In this document: one piece after another, positions 8,483-18,215 of the stretch
Layout of the letters: every line of letters starts with the position of its first letter
Numbering within the stretch: position 1 is the first letter of the stretch
Assembly (NCBI GenBank): GCA_021737275.1
Contig: JAIPEE010000003.1
Location: 1-64,000, forward strand
Reading direction: 5' to 3'
From: Desulfobacterales bacterium
Lineage (GTDB): Bacteria > Desulfobacterota > Desulfobacteria > Desulfobacterales > JAIPEE01
DNA length: 64,000 bases
Notes under the pieces: generated by a model
Seen by the model: only the letters and a program-made list of their open reading frames with translations
Database searches by the model: none
What the model was told of the DNA's origin: nothing
Made by a program: the position numbers and the translations under genes

Positions 8483-9510
8483 GAAAACATCTGAACACCC
8501 TTTTTGTGACTACACAAGGAACATATCTTTCAAAAGAAGGTGAAACGGTAGCTGTTAAAGTTGAGGGCAAAATCCGGTTACAATTACCAATCCACACGCT
8601 TGACGGTATTGTTTGTTTTGGCCAGGTTTCATGCAGCCCCTTTCTTATGGGATTTTGCGCAGAAAAAGATGTGGCAATCAGCTTTATGACGGAATACGGT
8701 AGATTCCTGGCAAAAGTTCAGGGCCCTGTTTCCGGCAATGTTTTTCTCAGACGTGAACAATACCGGTGGGCAGATAACCATGAAAAAACCGCAACTATAA
8801 CAAGATCGGTCTTACACGGCAAAATTTTCAATTGCAGGACAGTACTTAACCGTGTCATTCGGGATCATCCTGATAAAATTCCGGTAGAAATGCTTCGGGA
8901 ATCATCTGATAGACTAAGTGAAATATTGATGCTTCTGAAAGCAGATATTTCACTTGACCATTTGCGCGGTTATGAAGGTGAAGCGGCAAAAATGTATTTC
9001 CGGGTATTTGATCATCTGATTACCGCTCGGAAAAATGATTTTGTATTTCAGGAACGAAATCGACGCCCTCCCCTTGATCGGGTTAACTGTCTGCTTTCTT
9101 TTCTCTATACCATGCTGATGCATGATGTCCGCTCTGCCTTGGAAACTGTCGGACTTGACCCGGCAGTGGGTTTTCTACACCGGGATCGACCGGGAAGACC
9201 CGGGCTGGCACTTGATATGATGGAAGAATTCAGACCTTTTCTGGTTGATCGCCTTGTCCTTTCCCTGATTAATTTATCCCAAGTGCGAACAAAAGGGTTT
9301 AAACAGATGGAATCGGGAGCTGTTTTGATGGATGATGAAACAAGAAAGACCGTTCTTACAAGCTACCAGAAAAGAAAACAGGATGAAATGATGCACCCGT
9401 TTACAAAAGAGAAAATGCCCATCGGTTTATTATTTTATACACAGGCGCAACTGCTTGCACGCTTTGTGAGAGGTGATATTGATGGATATCCTGTTTTTTG
9501 CTGGCGATAA
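8479..9510 (+). CDS. cas1: Cas1 spacer integrase
   Basis: 343 residues, typical of the I-C subfamily. Cas1 with Cas2 inserts new spacers at the leader end. Catalytic residues are visible: Glu in the YEGEAAKMYF helix (~165), His in GFLHRDRPGRPGLALD (~233) and the acidic residue in DMMEEFRP just after. The N-terminal beta domain (NTLFVTTQGTYLSKEGETV) is complete. It overlaps cas4 by 4 bp and precedes cas2 by 9 bp, so cas4-cas1-cas2 form a coupled adaptation module. Confidence 0.96.
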   Translation: MRKHLNTLFVTTQGTYLSKEGETVAVKVEGKIRLQLPIHTLDGIVCFGQVSCSPFLMGFCAEKDVAISFMTEYGRFLAKVQGPVSGNVFLRREQYRWADNHEKTATITRSVLHGKIFNCRTVLNRVIRDHPDKIPVEMLRESSDRLSEILMLLKADISLDHLRGYEGEAAKMYFRVFDHLITARKNDFVFQERNRRPPLDRVNCLLSFLYTMLMHDVRSALETVGLDPAVGFLHRDRPGRPGLALDMMEEFRPFLVDRLVLSLINLSQVRTKGFKQMESGAVLMDDETRKTVLTSYQKRKQDEMMHPFTKEKMPIGLLFYTQAQLLARFVRGDIDGYPVFCWR

Positions 9511-9519
9511 AGGAAATAT

Positions 9520-9810
9520 ATGCTAGTCTTGGTCAGTTATGATGTGTCAACAATTGATGACGGTGGAAAGCGTCGGCTTAGAAGGGTCGCCAAGGCCTGC
9601 AAGGATTATGGGCAACGAGTTCAATATTCCGTTTTTGAATGTATTGTCGATCCGGCACAGTGGACCATTTTACGCCAAAAATTAATTGATGAAATTAATC
9701 CGGAAACTGACAGTTTGCGATTTTATTTACTGGGTTCCAACTGGAAACGCAGGGTTGAGCATATCGGTGCAAAAGAAAGTATTGATCAGGAAGGGCCGCT
9801 GATTATTTAA
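9520..9810 (+). CDS. cas2: Cas2 adaptation protein
   Basis: 96 residues. A ferredoxin-like protein that bridges two Cas1 dimers during spacer capture. The N-terminal strand LVLVSYDVSTIDDGGKRRLRRVAK with the conserved Asp after the first strand, and RVQYSVFECIVDPAQW, are diagnostic. The start ATG follows AAAGGAAATAT. It ends 183 bp before the first CRISPR repeat. Confidence 0.95.
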   Translation: MLVLVSYDVSTIDDGGKRRLRRVAKACKDYGQRVQYSVFECIVDPAQWTILRQKLIDEINPETDSLRFYLLGSNWKRRVEHIGAKESIDQEGPLII

Positions 9811-11801
<1,991 letters not shown>

Positions 11802-12122
11802 TCTATAAGATCAACATCGTCAGTTAAATAATGGGGTCAAGTCTACGTTTGACTTTATTATCTACTTCTGATATCGACGAATAAGTATAATCTTATGTAT
11901 TTATTATCTTGACGACCCTATCAACAATGCCGATCATTAAGCTCATAAATATAAGTGATGCTGCTTGCAACCAACCAATACATCCGGGGTTGCAATCGGT
12001 CTTCGGGGCAAACGGATTCAGGGAATCGGTGATGAAAAATATATCAAATCGAGAAAATTACATAACTACCGGATTTTTCAAACCACGATCCCCCAAACCC
12101 ATTTACCCCTATTGGCAGCCGG
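11802..12122. other. Post-array intergenic region with a REP-like palindrome
   Basis: Just beyond the array, GGGGTCAAGTCTACGTTTGAC (shown as GGGGTCAAG, then CTACGTTTGAC; 11833-11853) contains a GTCAA/TTTGAC hairpin, and TCTTGACGACCC at about 11909 is partly complementary to it. This resembles the REP palindromes associated with RAYT-type transposases. Two overlapping short open frames (11909-12165) have no recognisable product. No gene is called. Confidence 0.4.
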
Positions 12123-12332
12123 TTATTTGATGTTATCGGCAATTTCACGAATATCATCCAGATAACTGGTGCTCAGATTTTCAAACATGGAAATGCACCT
12201 TTTCAAAAGATCATCTTTTTCTGTGTCATCCGGTTCTCGTTTATTGACGATACAAAAACTGGCTTTGTTTCCATAATATGCTGTAAGGATATTCGATACG
12301 ATGTTCATCATGTAAAGTTGTTGTTTTTCCAT
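12123..12332 (-). CDS. Small acidic protein, unknown
   Basis: 69 residues, no family recognised. It appears helical and charged, with a C-terminal half rich in Asp and Glu (REPDDTEKDDLLKRC, SYLDDIREIADNIK). No signal or membrane segment. An AAAGGGGG ribosome binding site lies about six bases before the ATG, which is the main argument that it is real. It sits alone between the CRISPR array and a toxin-antitoxin pair, typical of accessory DNA. The stop is TAA. Confidence 0.5.
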   Translation of the reverse strand: MEKQQLYMMNIVSNILTAYYGNKASFCIVNKREPDDTEKDDLLKRCISMFENLSTSYLDDIREIADNIK

Positions 12333-12674
12333 AAAAACCCCCTTTCAATAATTGTTTTGAGTAAACTTCCATTTAACAATTATTCTAGCATAATATATGC
12401 CAGACTTATACTAATTGATCAAAAGCTCTAACCTTCCGGTATTATACATTAAGTTCAATTTATCGAACTGTAGATAAGTCAAGGCGATAAAAGATGTTGT
12501 CAGTTATTTTTACAGGTTGGCAAGAAGAGCATAGTGCTGAAAATAAAAGCCGATACGGCGTTAGGAAAAAACAAAGTGATGAGTGATGAGTACCGGATTA
12601 AAACAGGGTAAAACAAAAACAGAGATAACCGGTGAGAAATGAGGAAATAAAAAACGGAAAGTCGTCATATAAGA
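12333..12674. other. Intergenic stretch, only a dispersed-repeat scrap
   Basis: No gene seen. It contains copy A of the GAG-rich repeat at 12571-12602 and a region of low complexity. Confidence 0.4.
12571..12602. repeat. GAG-rich dispersed repeat, copy A (partial)
   Basis: CAAAGTGATGAGTGATGAGTACCGG (12572-12596; unit TGATGAG twice). The same 7-8 bp units (TGCTGAG, TGATGAG, GTACTGAG) recur at 13425-13580, 16591-16730 and 23211-23270. It is the shortest copy and lacks the opposing arm. Confidence 0.55.
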
Positions 12675-13073
12675 TCACTCAACCCAATCCTCAACTGTTA
12701 ACCCGACAACTCTTTTAAATTCTTTTACATTATGGGTAACAATAACAAAATCATTAGCCTTTGCAATTGACGCAATTTGTAAATCTCTTTCACTTATTGG
12801 CTCCCCTTTTTTCTCCAGATAAGCTCTAATAATTCCATATTCCAGCGCTGCGTCTTCATCAAAGGGAAATATGTCTATTTGTGAACAAATTCTTTCAATT
12901 TTGTCACGGCGTTCTTTTTTTCTGACCTTTGATTTTTCTATACCATAAAGGATCTCGGCAAGCGTAATTGTTGAAATCGATAAATCACATGGTTTCATTT
13001 CCCGGAGCGTTTCAATTATTCGTTTATCACCACGCATCCAGTAACTGACAATATTTGTATCCAACAATTTCAT
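12675..13073 (-). CDS. vapC: VapC-type PIN-domain toxin
   Basis: 132 residues, normal for VapC ribonucleases. The PIN acidic residues are visible: Asp in LLDTNIVSYW at the N-terminus, Glu in TLAEILYG (~41), Asp in SERDLQIASIAKAND (~97), with THNVKEF following. PIN toxins cleave RNA, often initiator tRNA, when freed from their antitoxin. It begins one base after the vapB stop, so the pair is translationally coupled. Antitoxin-first order fits the family. The RNA target is unknown. Confidence 0.9.
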   Translation of the reverse strand: MKLLDTNIVSYWMRGDKRIIETLREMKPCDLSISTITLAEILYGIEKSKVRKKERRDKIERICSQIDIFPFDEDAALEYGIIRAYLEKKGEPISERDLQIASIAKANDFVIVTHNVKEFKRVVGLTVEDWVE

Positions 13074-13074
13074 G

Positions 13075-13314
13075 TTAACTGTCCATATCTAAATCAAAAG
13101 GTTTTGATGGTAAAGGTTTTGGCGTTTTAAAACTTTTATCCGGCGAAAATTTAGCCCAAAAGCCTTTATCCCATTGATTTTTCCTGATCGGCTCCATAAT
13201 AACCTTTTGGCCTTCTCTATATATTTTTACAGCATCACCCTCAAACCTGAATGATTTGGGCAGTCTGACGGCTTGTGATCGGCCATTTTTAAATAATTTT
13301 GCTGTAGTTTCCAT
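13075..13314 (-). CDS. vapB: VapB/VagC-type antitoxin, AbrB fold
   Basis: 79 residues. The N-terminal half is an AbrB/SpoVT swapped-hairpin DNA-binding domain ([30 protein letters not shown]). The C-terminal tail ([17 protein letters not shown]) is the disordered part that would occupy the VapC active site. VapB normally represses its own operon. The start follows an AGGTGACC-type ribosome binding site, and the gene lies one base before vapC. Confidence 0.9.
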   Translation of the reverse strand: METTAKLFKNGRSQAVRLPKSFRFEGDAVKIYREGQKVIMEPIRKNQWDKGFWAKFSPDKSFKTPKPLPSKPFDLDMDS

Positions 13315-13424
13315 AGGTCACCTCATATAAGTTTTGATATATATTAGTCTATATCATATTTAAAAAAATGCAACAAAAAATTTAGTTAAAGAAAAACAAA
13401 AATACTGAGACTGGTATACAAAAC

Positions 13425-13580
13425 ACTGTGCGATGAGTACTGAGTGCTGAGATGTAAAACAAGTAAGGTATCAGGAGTGAGGGGGAAAAGCCATATGGAA
13501 ATCGGTGATTTGTATTTTTCTCCTGGCCCCGATCACTTTATGGCTTTTCACTCAAAACTCATCGCTCAATACTCAGTACT
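13425..13580. repeat. GAG-rich dispersed repeat, copy B (inverted arms)
   Basis: The left arm GCGATGAGTACTGAGTGCTG (13430-13449) is matched in inverted orientation by ACTCATCGCTCAATACTCAG (13557-13576), about 110 bp apart. It lies between vapB and the DUF1846 gene and codes for nothing recognisable. Confidence 0.65.
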
Positions 13581-13605
13581 TTTGCTTTCTCTCCTTGCCG
13601 GTTTT

Positions 13606-15126
13606 TTACAACGTGTACAGATCACTTGACATAAATAAAGGATCGGTTGTCAGGTTTACGCCGAGGCTTCTGATCCCCTCTTCATCACCTCGAGAAGGCA
13701 TGTGGGTCATATGCATTTCGCAGCCGCTGAATTCTTTTAATTTGTCCATGGCCAGCTGTACCGTATGGTTATTGGTGGCACTTATAGCAAGCGCAATCAA
13801 TGTTTCCTGAAGATCAAGACTCATGCTTTTTCCACCCAGAATGTCTGTTTTCAGGGTAGTAACGGTATCGCATATACCCTGGGGAAGTAAATGAATTTTG
13901 TTGGGAATACCGGCCAGATGTTTAAGGGCACGGGTTATAACGCTGGATGCACCGTGCATGCGGGGTGAGTTGCTCCCGGAAATTATTGTACCGTCCTTCA
14001 GCTCAATGGCAGCTCCAAAAAATATACCATCATTTCCCAGGCGAGGATCATTTTCAGCATCTATTGCCGCTTCCCTGGCCGGTTTTACAACCGGGCGGTC
14101 TTCAGTATTAAGATTATACTCCTTCATTAAAAGTTCTGCGCGCTGCACAGTCATCTTGTCCGTCAACCCCATGGCATATTCGCACTGATACCTTAAATAT
14201 CGGCGGATGAGTTCCTGACTTGCCGCTTCTTTAGCACCTTCATCATCAGTGATGGCAAATCCCACCCGGTTGACACCCATATCAGTGGGTGATCGGTAAC
14301 AGCACGTATCTCCGGTAATTTTTTCGAGGATTCGTTTGAGAACAGGAAAGATATCGACATCCCGGTTATAATTAACGGACTGGGTTCCGTATGCGTCCAG
14401 ATGAAAGGGATCAATCATGTTTTTATCAGCCAGATCTGCTGTGGCTGCCTCATAAGCCGCATTGACCGGATGTTTTAAAGGAAGATTCCAGACAGGAAAG
14501 GTCTCAAACTTGGCATATCCTGCCGAAATGTCATGCCGGTTGTCGTGATACATTTGAGAAAGGCAGGTGGCCATTTTTCCGCTTCCAGGCCCGGGGCCGG
14601 TGACGATTACGAGCGGGCTCTCAGTGGGAACATAATCATTGATCCCGTAACCTTCCTCACTAACGATCAGATTTACGTCTGTGGGATATCCTTTTGTAAA
14701 ATAATGGGTGAAGACATCAATACCCCGGCGTTCCAGTTTATTTTTGAATATTACAGCGGCGGGCTGTTTTTCAAACCGTGTAATAATAACGCCCCGGACT
14801 TTAATCTCCCACTGTTTCAGATCATCAATTATTTTCAGGATATCTGTTTCATAAGTAATACCGAAATCTGCCCGGAGTTTTTTACGTTCAATATCCCCGG
14901 CATAAATGCAAATCAATACCTCTGCCTGATCTTTTAATTCCTGGAGCAAACGGATTTTAATATTAGGGTCGTACCCTGGCAGAACCCGTGCAGCATGATA
15001 ATCGAAAAGGAGCTTTCCGCCGAATTCGAGATAAAGTTTGTTGCCGGATTCTTTGATCCGCTGTCTGATTTCAGCAGCCTGTTCTTTTAAGTATTGCTCA
15101 TTATCAAAAATTGTTTTTTTTGCCAT
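13606..15126 (-). CDS. DUF1846 family protein
   Basis: 506 residues, full length for DUF1846, a family of soluble proteins with no firmly established enzymatic role. A glycine-rich, phosphate-loop-like motif VTGPGPGSGKM lies near residues 175-185, followed by ATCLSQMYHDNRH, which are among the best conserved parts of the family. Further on, GGKSMSLDLQETLIALAISAT and HMTHMPSRGDEEGIRSLG are typical C-terminal segments. The start has AGGAGT upstream. It precedes nothing in an obvious operon; the RlmD-type gene lies 26 bp upstream on the same strand, so cotranscription is possible. The role is left open. Confidence 0.88.
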   Translation of the reverse strand: MAKKTIFDNEQYLKEQAAEIRQRIKESGNKLYLEFGGKLLFDYHAARVLPGYDPNIKIRLLQELKDQAEVLICIYAGDIERKKLRADFGITYETDILKIIDDLKQWEIKVRGVIITRFEKQPAAVIFKNKLERRGIDVFTHYFTKGYPTDVNLIVSEEGYGINDYVPTESPLVIVTGPGPGSGKMATCLSQMYHDNRHDISAGYAKFETFPVWNLPLKHPVNAAYEAATADLADKNMIDPFHLDAYGTQSVNYNRDVDIFPVLKRILEKITGDTCCYRSPTDMGVNRVGFAITDDEGAKEAASQELIRRYLRYQCEYAMGLTDKMTVQRAELLMKEYNLNTEDRPVVKPAREAAIDAENDPRLGNDGIFFGAAIELKDGTIISGSNSPRMHGASSVITRALKHLAGIPNKIHLLPQGICDTVTTLKTDILGGKSMSLDLQETLIALAISATNNHTVQLAMDKLKEFSGCEMHMTHMPSRGDEEGIRSLGVNLTTDPLFMSSDLYTL

Positions 15127-15152
15127 TTTTACTCCTGTTTAAAAAGATTTTT

Positions 15153-16544
15153 TCACTTTTTCAATCTTAATTTTGCCACCGACTCTATATGATAGGTATG
15201 TGGAAACATATCTACCGGCTGAACTTCAAGAATGTCATAATGATCTTTCATCATCTCAAGGTCTCTGGCCATCGTAGCCGGATTACATGAAACATAAACG
15301 ATGCGCTCAGGTGCAATATCTAAAATCTGTTTTACAACATCCCTATGCATGCCGCTTCGTGGAGGATCGATGATCATCACATCCGGTTTTTTCCGAACAT
15401 TAAAAAGTGAATCCTTGATATCACCCGGGATAAACTTACAGTTTTCAATACCATTCAGCCGGCAGTTGTTTTCAGCGTCCCTGATGGCGCTTCCAACAAG
15501 TTCAAAGCCGGTTACCTCTTTTACCGAATCGGATAAGAATATAGCAATGGTACCGGTGCCGCAGTAAAGATCAACAACCGTTTCATCACCCTTCAGGCCT
15601 GCATAGTCTTTTGCCGTCCGGTAAAGATTTTCCGCACCGGGCGTATTGGTCTGAAAAAAAGAATTGGCTGAGATATTAAATTCAAACGCGCCTATTTTAT
15701 CTTTTAAATAGGGCTCACCCAGAAGCTGAACTTCAAACTCACCAACGGCAACACTGGATTTTCGTGAAGTAACATTATTTACTATAGAAACGATGTTGGG
15801 GTGTTTTTTCTTGAGCATCTCAGCCAGCGGCTGAACTTCCGCAGGACAATTTTCGGATGTAATAATATTGACCATCCACTGATCATGAGCTGTTGAATGC
15901 CGAATCATAAGAAAGCGCCAGAAGCCCTCATTGCTCCTGAGGCCATAGATCGGCTTATCCGACTTTCTCATATATTCGCGAACATCCCGTAAGATATCAT
16001 TTCCCTGTGGTTTCTGTAAATGGCATACATCAATATCGAGAACCTTGAAAAATGTACCCGGCACATGCAGACCAAGGGCAAATCCGGCTTCTATGCCTTC
16101 ACGGCCCAATTCTTCAGGCAAAAGCCATCTTTTTTCAGCACATGAAAACTCCATCTTGTTTCTGTATTCAAAAACCCGGTCGGACGGAATCACAGGGTGA
16201 ACTTTAACGTCTTTAATTCCACCAATATGATCAAGGGATTCCTCAACATGCATGCGCTTATACTCAAGCTGTTTGGCATAGTCCAGAAACTGCCATTTAC
16301 ACCCACCGCAAAGACCGCTGTACAAGCATGGCGCCTTGATTCGATCCGGTGACGCTTCAATTATCGAAAAGATTCTTGCTTCAGCATAGCTTTTCTTTTT
16401 CTTACCTATTCGTGCAATGACCCGGTCACCCGGCACCGCCTTATCTACAAATATGGTAAAACCATCCACTTTGGCGATTCCTTTGCCGCCAAATGCGATA
16501 CCGGTTATTTCAAGTTCGAGTTCCTGTCCTTTTTTTACTGCCAT
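15153..16544 (-). CDS. rlmD: RlmD/RumA-type 23S rRNA (uracil-C5) methyltransferase
   Basis: 463 residues from the ATG at 16544, which has AAGGATAA upstream; an in-frame start at 16595 adds 17 residues that do not look like the family. Domains in order: TRAM RNA-binding domain (~1-60), a 4Fe-4S cluster site CLYSGLCGGCKW (~75-86), then the SAM-dependent methyltransferase domain with DLYCGTGTIAIFL (SAM loop), IDPPRSGM and the catalytic-Cys motif VYVSCNPATMARDL. The product makes m5U in RNA; whether the target is U1939, U747 or tRNA cannot be settled by eye. Such rlmD-like genes often occur in more than one copy in this phylum. Confidence 0.88.
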   Translation of the reverse strand: MAVKKGQELELEITGIAFGGKGIAKVDGFTIFVDKAVPGDRVIARIGKKKKSYAEARIFSIIEASPDRIKAPCLYSGLCGGCKWQFLDYAKQLEYKRMHVEESLDHIGGIKDVKVHPVIPSDRVFEYRNKMEFSCAEKRWLLPEELGREGIEAGFALGLHVPGTFFKVLDIDVCHLQKPQGNDILRDVREYMRKSDKPIYGLRSNEGFWRFLMIRHSTAHDQWMVNIITSENCPAEVQPLAEMLKKKHPNIVSIVNNVTSRKSSVAVGEFEVQLLGEPYLKDKIGAFEFNISANSFFQTNTPGAENLYRTAKDYAGLKGDETVVDLYCGTGTIAIFLSDSVKEVTGFELVGSAIRDAENNCRLNGIENCKFIPGDIKDSLFNVRKKPDVMIIDPPRSGMHRDVVKQILDIAPERIVYVSCNPATMARDLEMMKDHYDILEVQPVDMFPHTYHIESVAKLRLKK

Positions 16545-16590
16545 ATGATAGTTATCCTTATATATTAATTCAGTTAGGCAAAACAGTAAA

Positions 16591-16730
16591 AACAAAGTGC
16601 TGAGTGATGAGTGCTAAGTTCCGAGTGCTGAATTCTTGTTACTATACAATCCACCCTGTCTGATTACTCATCACCCGGTATTTTGGTTTGCCTTACAAAT
16701 CGCTCATCGCTCAGTACGCAGTACTTTTTT
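16591..16730. repeat. GAG-rich dispersed repeat, copy C (inverted arms)
   Basis: The left arm AAAGTGCTGAGTGATGAGTG is mirrored by CGCTCATCGCTCAGTACGCA (16701-16720) about 100 bp away, with another inverted unit (TTACTCATCACCCGG) in between. It lies between the amidohydrolase and RlmD genes. Confidence 0.65.
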
Positions 16731-16753
16731 ATGTTTTTCTATTGGTTTACACC

Positions 16754-17959
16754 CTATTCTGTTCCATATCTTTCACAATTTTTAAAAATACCCTTATTTA
16801 TTACATGTTCAATATTATTTAAACTTTCCGGCAATTTATCAGGAGACCCCTTAACAACTACAAGTGTTGCAGATTTTCCGGGCACAATCGATCCCATGGA
16901 CGGCAAATCCAGTAATGAAGCCCCATTTTGTGATGCAGACTTAATCACATCTGGTAATGAAAAGCCGGCCTCAGTCATCAGCTTCATCTCTTCAATCATT
17001 GAAACACCATGATTTACGCCAATACTGCCGGAATCAGTTCCCAGCGCTACATTTACAGCAAGCAATTTGGCCAACTGCAGTTGTTTCATCTGGTCATCAA
17101 CAGTTCTTCCGGCCACATCAACAGCACGGGGGTTTTCAGCCATTTGCTTTGAGCAAGCCGCCATGGCAAAAAGTGTCGGCACCCATGTAATTTGAGCATC
17201 CGCCATTTTTTTAAGGTTTTCTTCTCCCATAAAAAACCCATGCTCAATGGAATGACATCCGGCATCAATGGCCATACCGACCGGTATTTTCCCATTAGCA
17301 TGAACCATTACTTTTTGCCCCATTTGTTCCGCAGTTTTAACAACGGCTTGTAATTCTTCAGCTTCAAACTGGGGCGGTGTTTCATGTCCGAATTTCAGCA
17401 GGCTGTTCACACCGGAATTGATAATCTTGATATGATCCGTATCCCTGTTTTCAGATTCAATTGATTCGGACAGCGTTTTGCCCGGCAAAGGTGAATGACC
17501 GATAAAACGACCGTATCTCCCCTTTCGGAACCATGCTTTTCCCGACACTTTAATATCTAAATAACAACTTTCATTACAAAAATATAACTCACTGTATTTT
17601 TTAACATATGCATTCCTGTCACCACCATCCCTGACAGCAATAATCCCATATGCAGCGTGATCGTTTATATTGGAAATAATCACATCCCGGATGGTATCAA
17701 ACCCGGCATTCAACATCCGGTTTCTATCATCAATATCATCTTCACCGGTCATGAAGAGATGAACATGGCTATCAACTAATCCCGGCAAAACAGTACAGTG
17801 TGACAGATCCGTTATACCCGGCTCCGGGGTCATTTCCGGACTCACTTCCGCAATAGAATCAATGACCTCCTGTTTGATTCCGATCAGGACATTTTCCCTG
17901 ATCGGCGCGCCGGTACCGTCAATTAACCACCCTGCTTTTATAACCTGACTGTCTTGCAA
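16754..17959 (-). CDS. Metal-dependent amidohydrolase (imidazolonepropionase/prolidase-like)
   Basis: 401 residues. Amidohydrolase superfamily TIM barrel: the HxH metal motif is DSHVHL (~residue 64), further ligands are VMVHANG (~220) and SIEHGFFM (~240), and the catalytic Asp is in ALGTDSG (~310). The C-terminal segment PGKSATLVVVKGSP is the usual beta-sandwich return. The family hydrolyses C-N bonds in cyclic amides or dipeptides; the substrate is not evident. It ends in TAG, which deserves note in a Pyl-encoding genome; another TAG follows four codons later. It stands between repeat C and a divergently transcribed kinase operon. Confidence 0.85.
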   Translation of the reverse strand: MQDSQVIKAGWLIDGTGAPIRENVLIGIKQEVIDSIAEVSPEMTPEPGITDLSHCTVLPGLVDSHVHLFMTGEDDIDDRNRMLNAGFDTIRDVIISNINDHAAYGIIAVRDGGDRNAYVKKYSELYFCNESCYLDIKVSGKAWFRKGRYGRFIGHSPLPGKTLSESIESENRDTDHIKIINSGVNSLLKFGHETPPQFEAEELQAVVKTAEQMGQKVMVHANGKIPVGMAIDAGCHSIEHGFFMGEENLKKMADAQITWVPTLFAMAACSKQMAENPRAVDVAGRTVDDQMKQLQLAKLLAVNVALGTDSGSIGVNHGVSMIEEMKLMTEAGFSLPDVIKSASQNGASLLDLPSMGSIVPGKSATLVVVKGSPDKLPESLNNIEHVINKGIFKNCERYGTE

Positions 17960-18215
17960 TATAAGAAAACCTTTTATTGAATTTTGTAAGGGTACTTAAT
18001 CGTAATCGGCCCTTATACCTTATAAACATCATTAAATTCGATCAATATTTTTGACGCATTAATACCCGTTATATATCTTTATTTCAAGCTTCATGCAGTT
18101 GAAGCTGAAATCATGCCATTATTTTCTTGCACACAGACAGGTTTTTTGTAAAAAACAGAAACAGTTGTATCTTTAGCATTTCTTAAATAATTCCATTAAC
18201 TTTAACTGGATTTTA

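Noticed and set aside
11909-12165. Two overlapping plus-strand ORFs after the array
   Set aside because: No ribosome binding site, no family, and they overlap the 3' end of a better-supported minus-strand gene.
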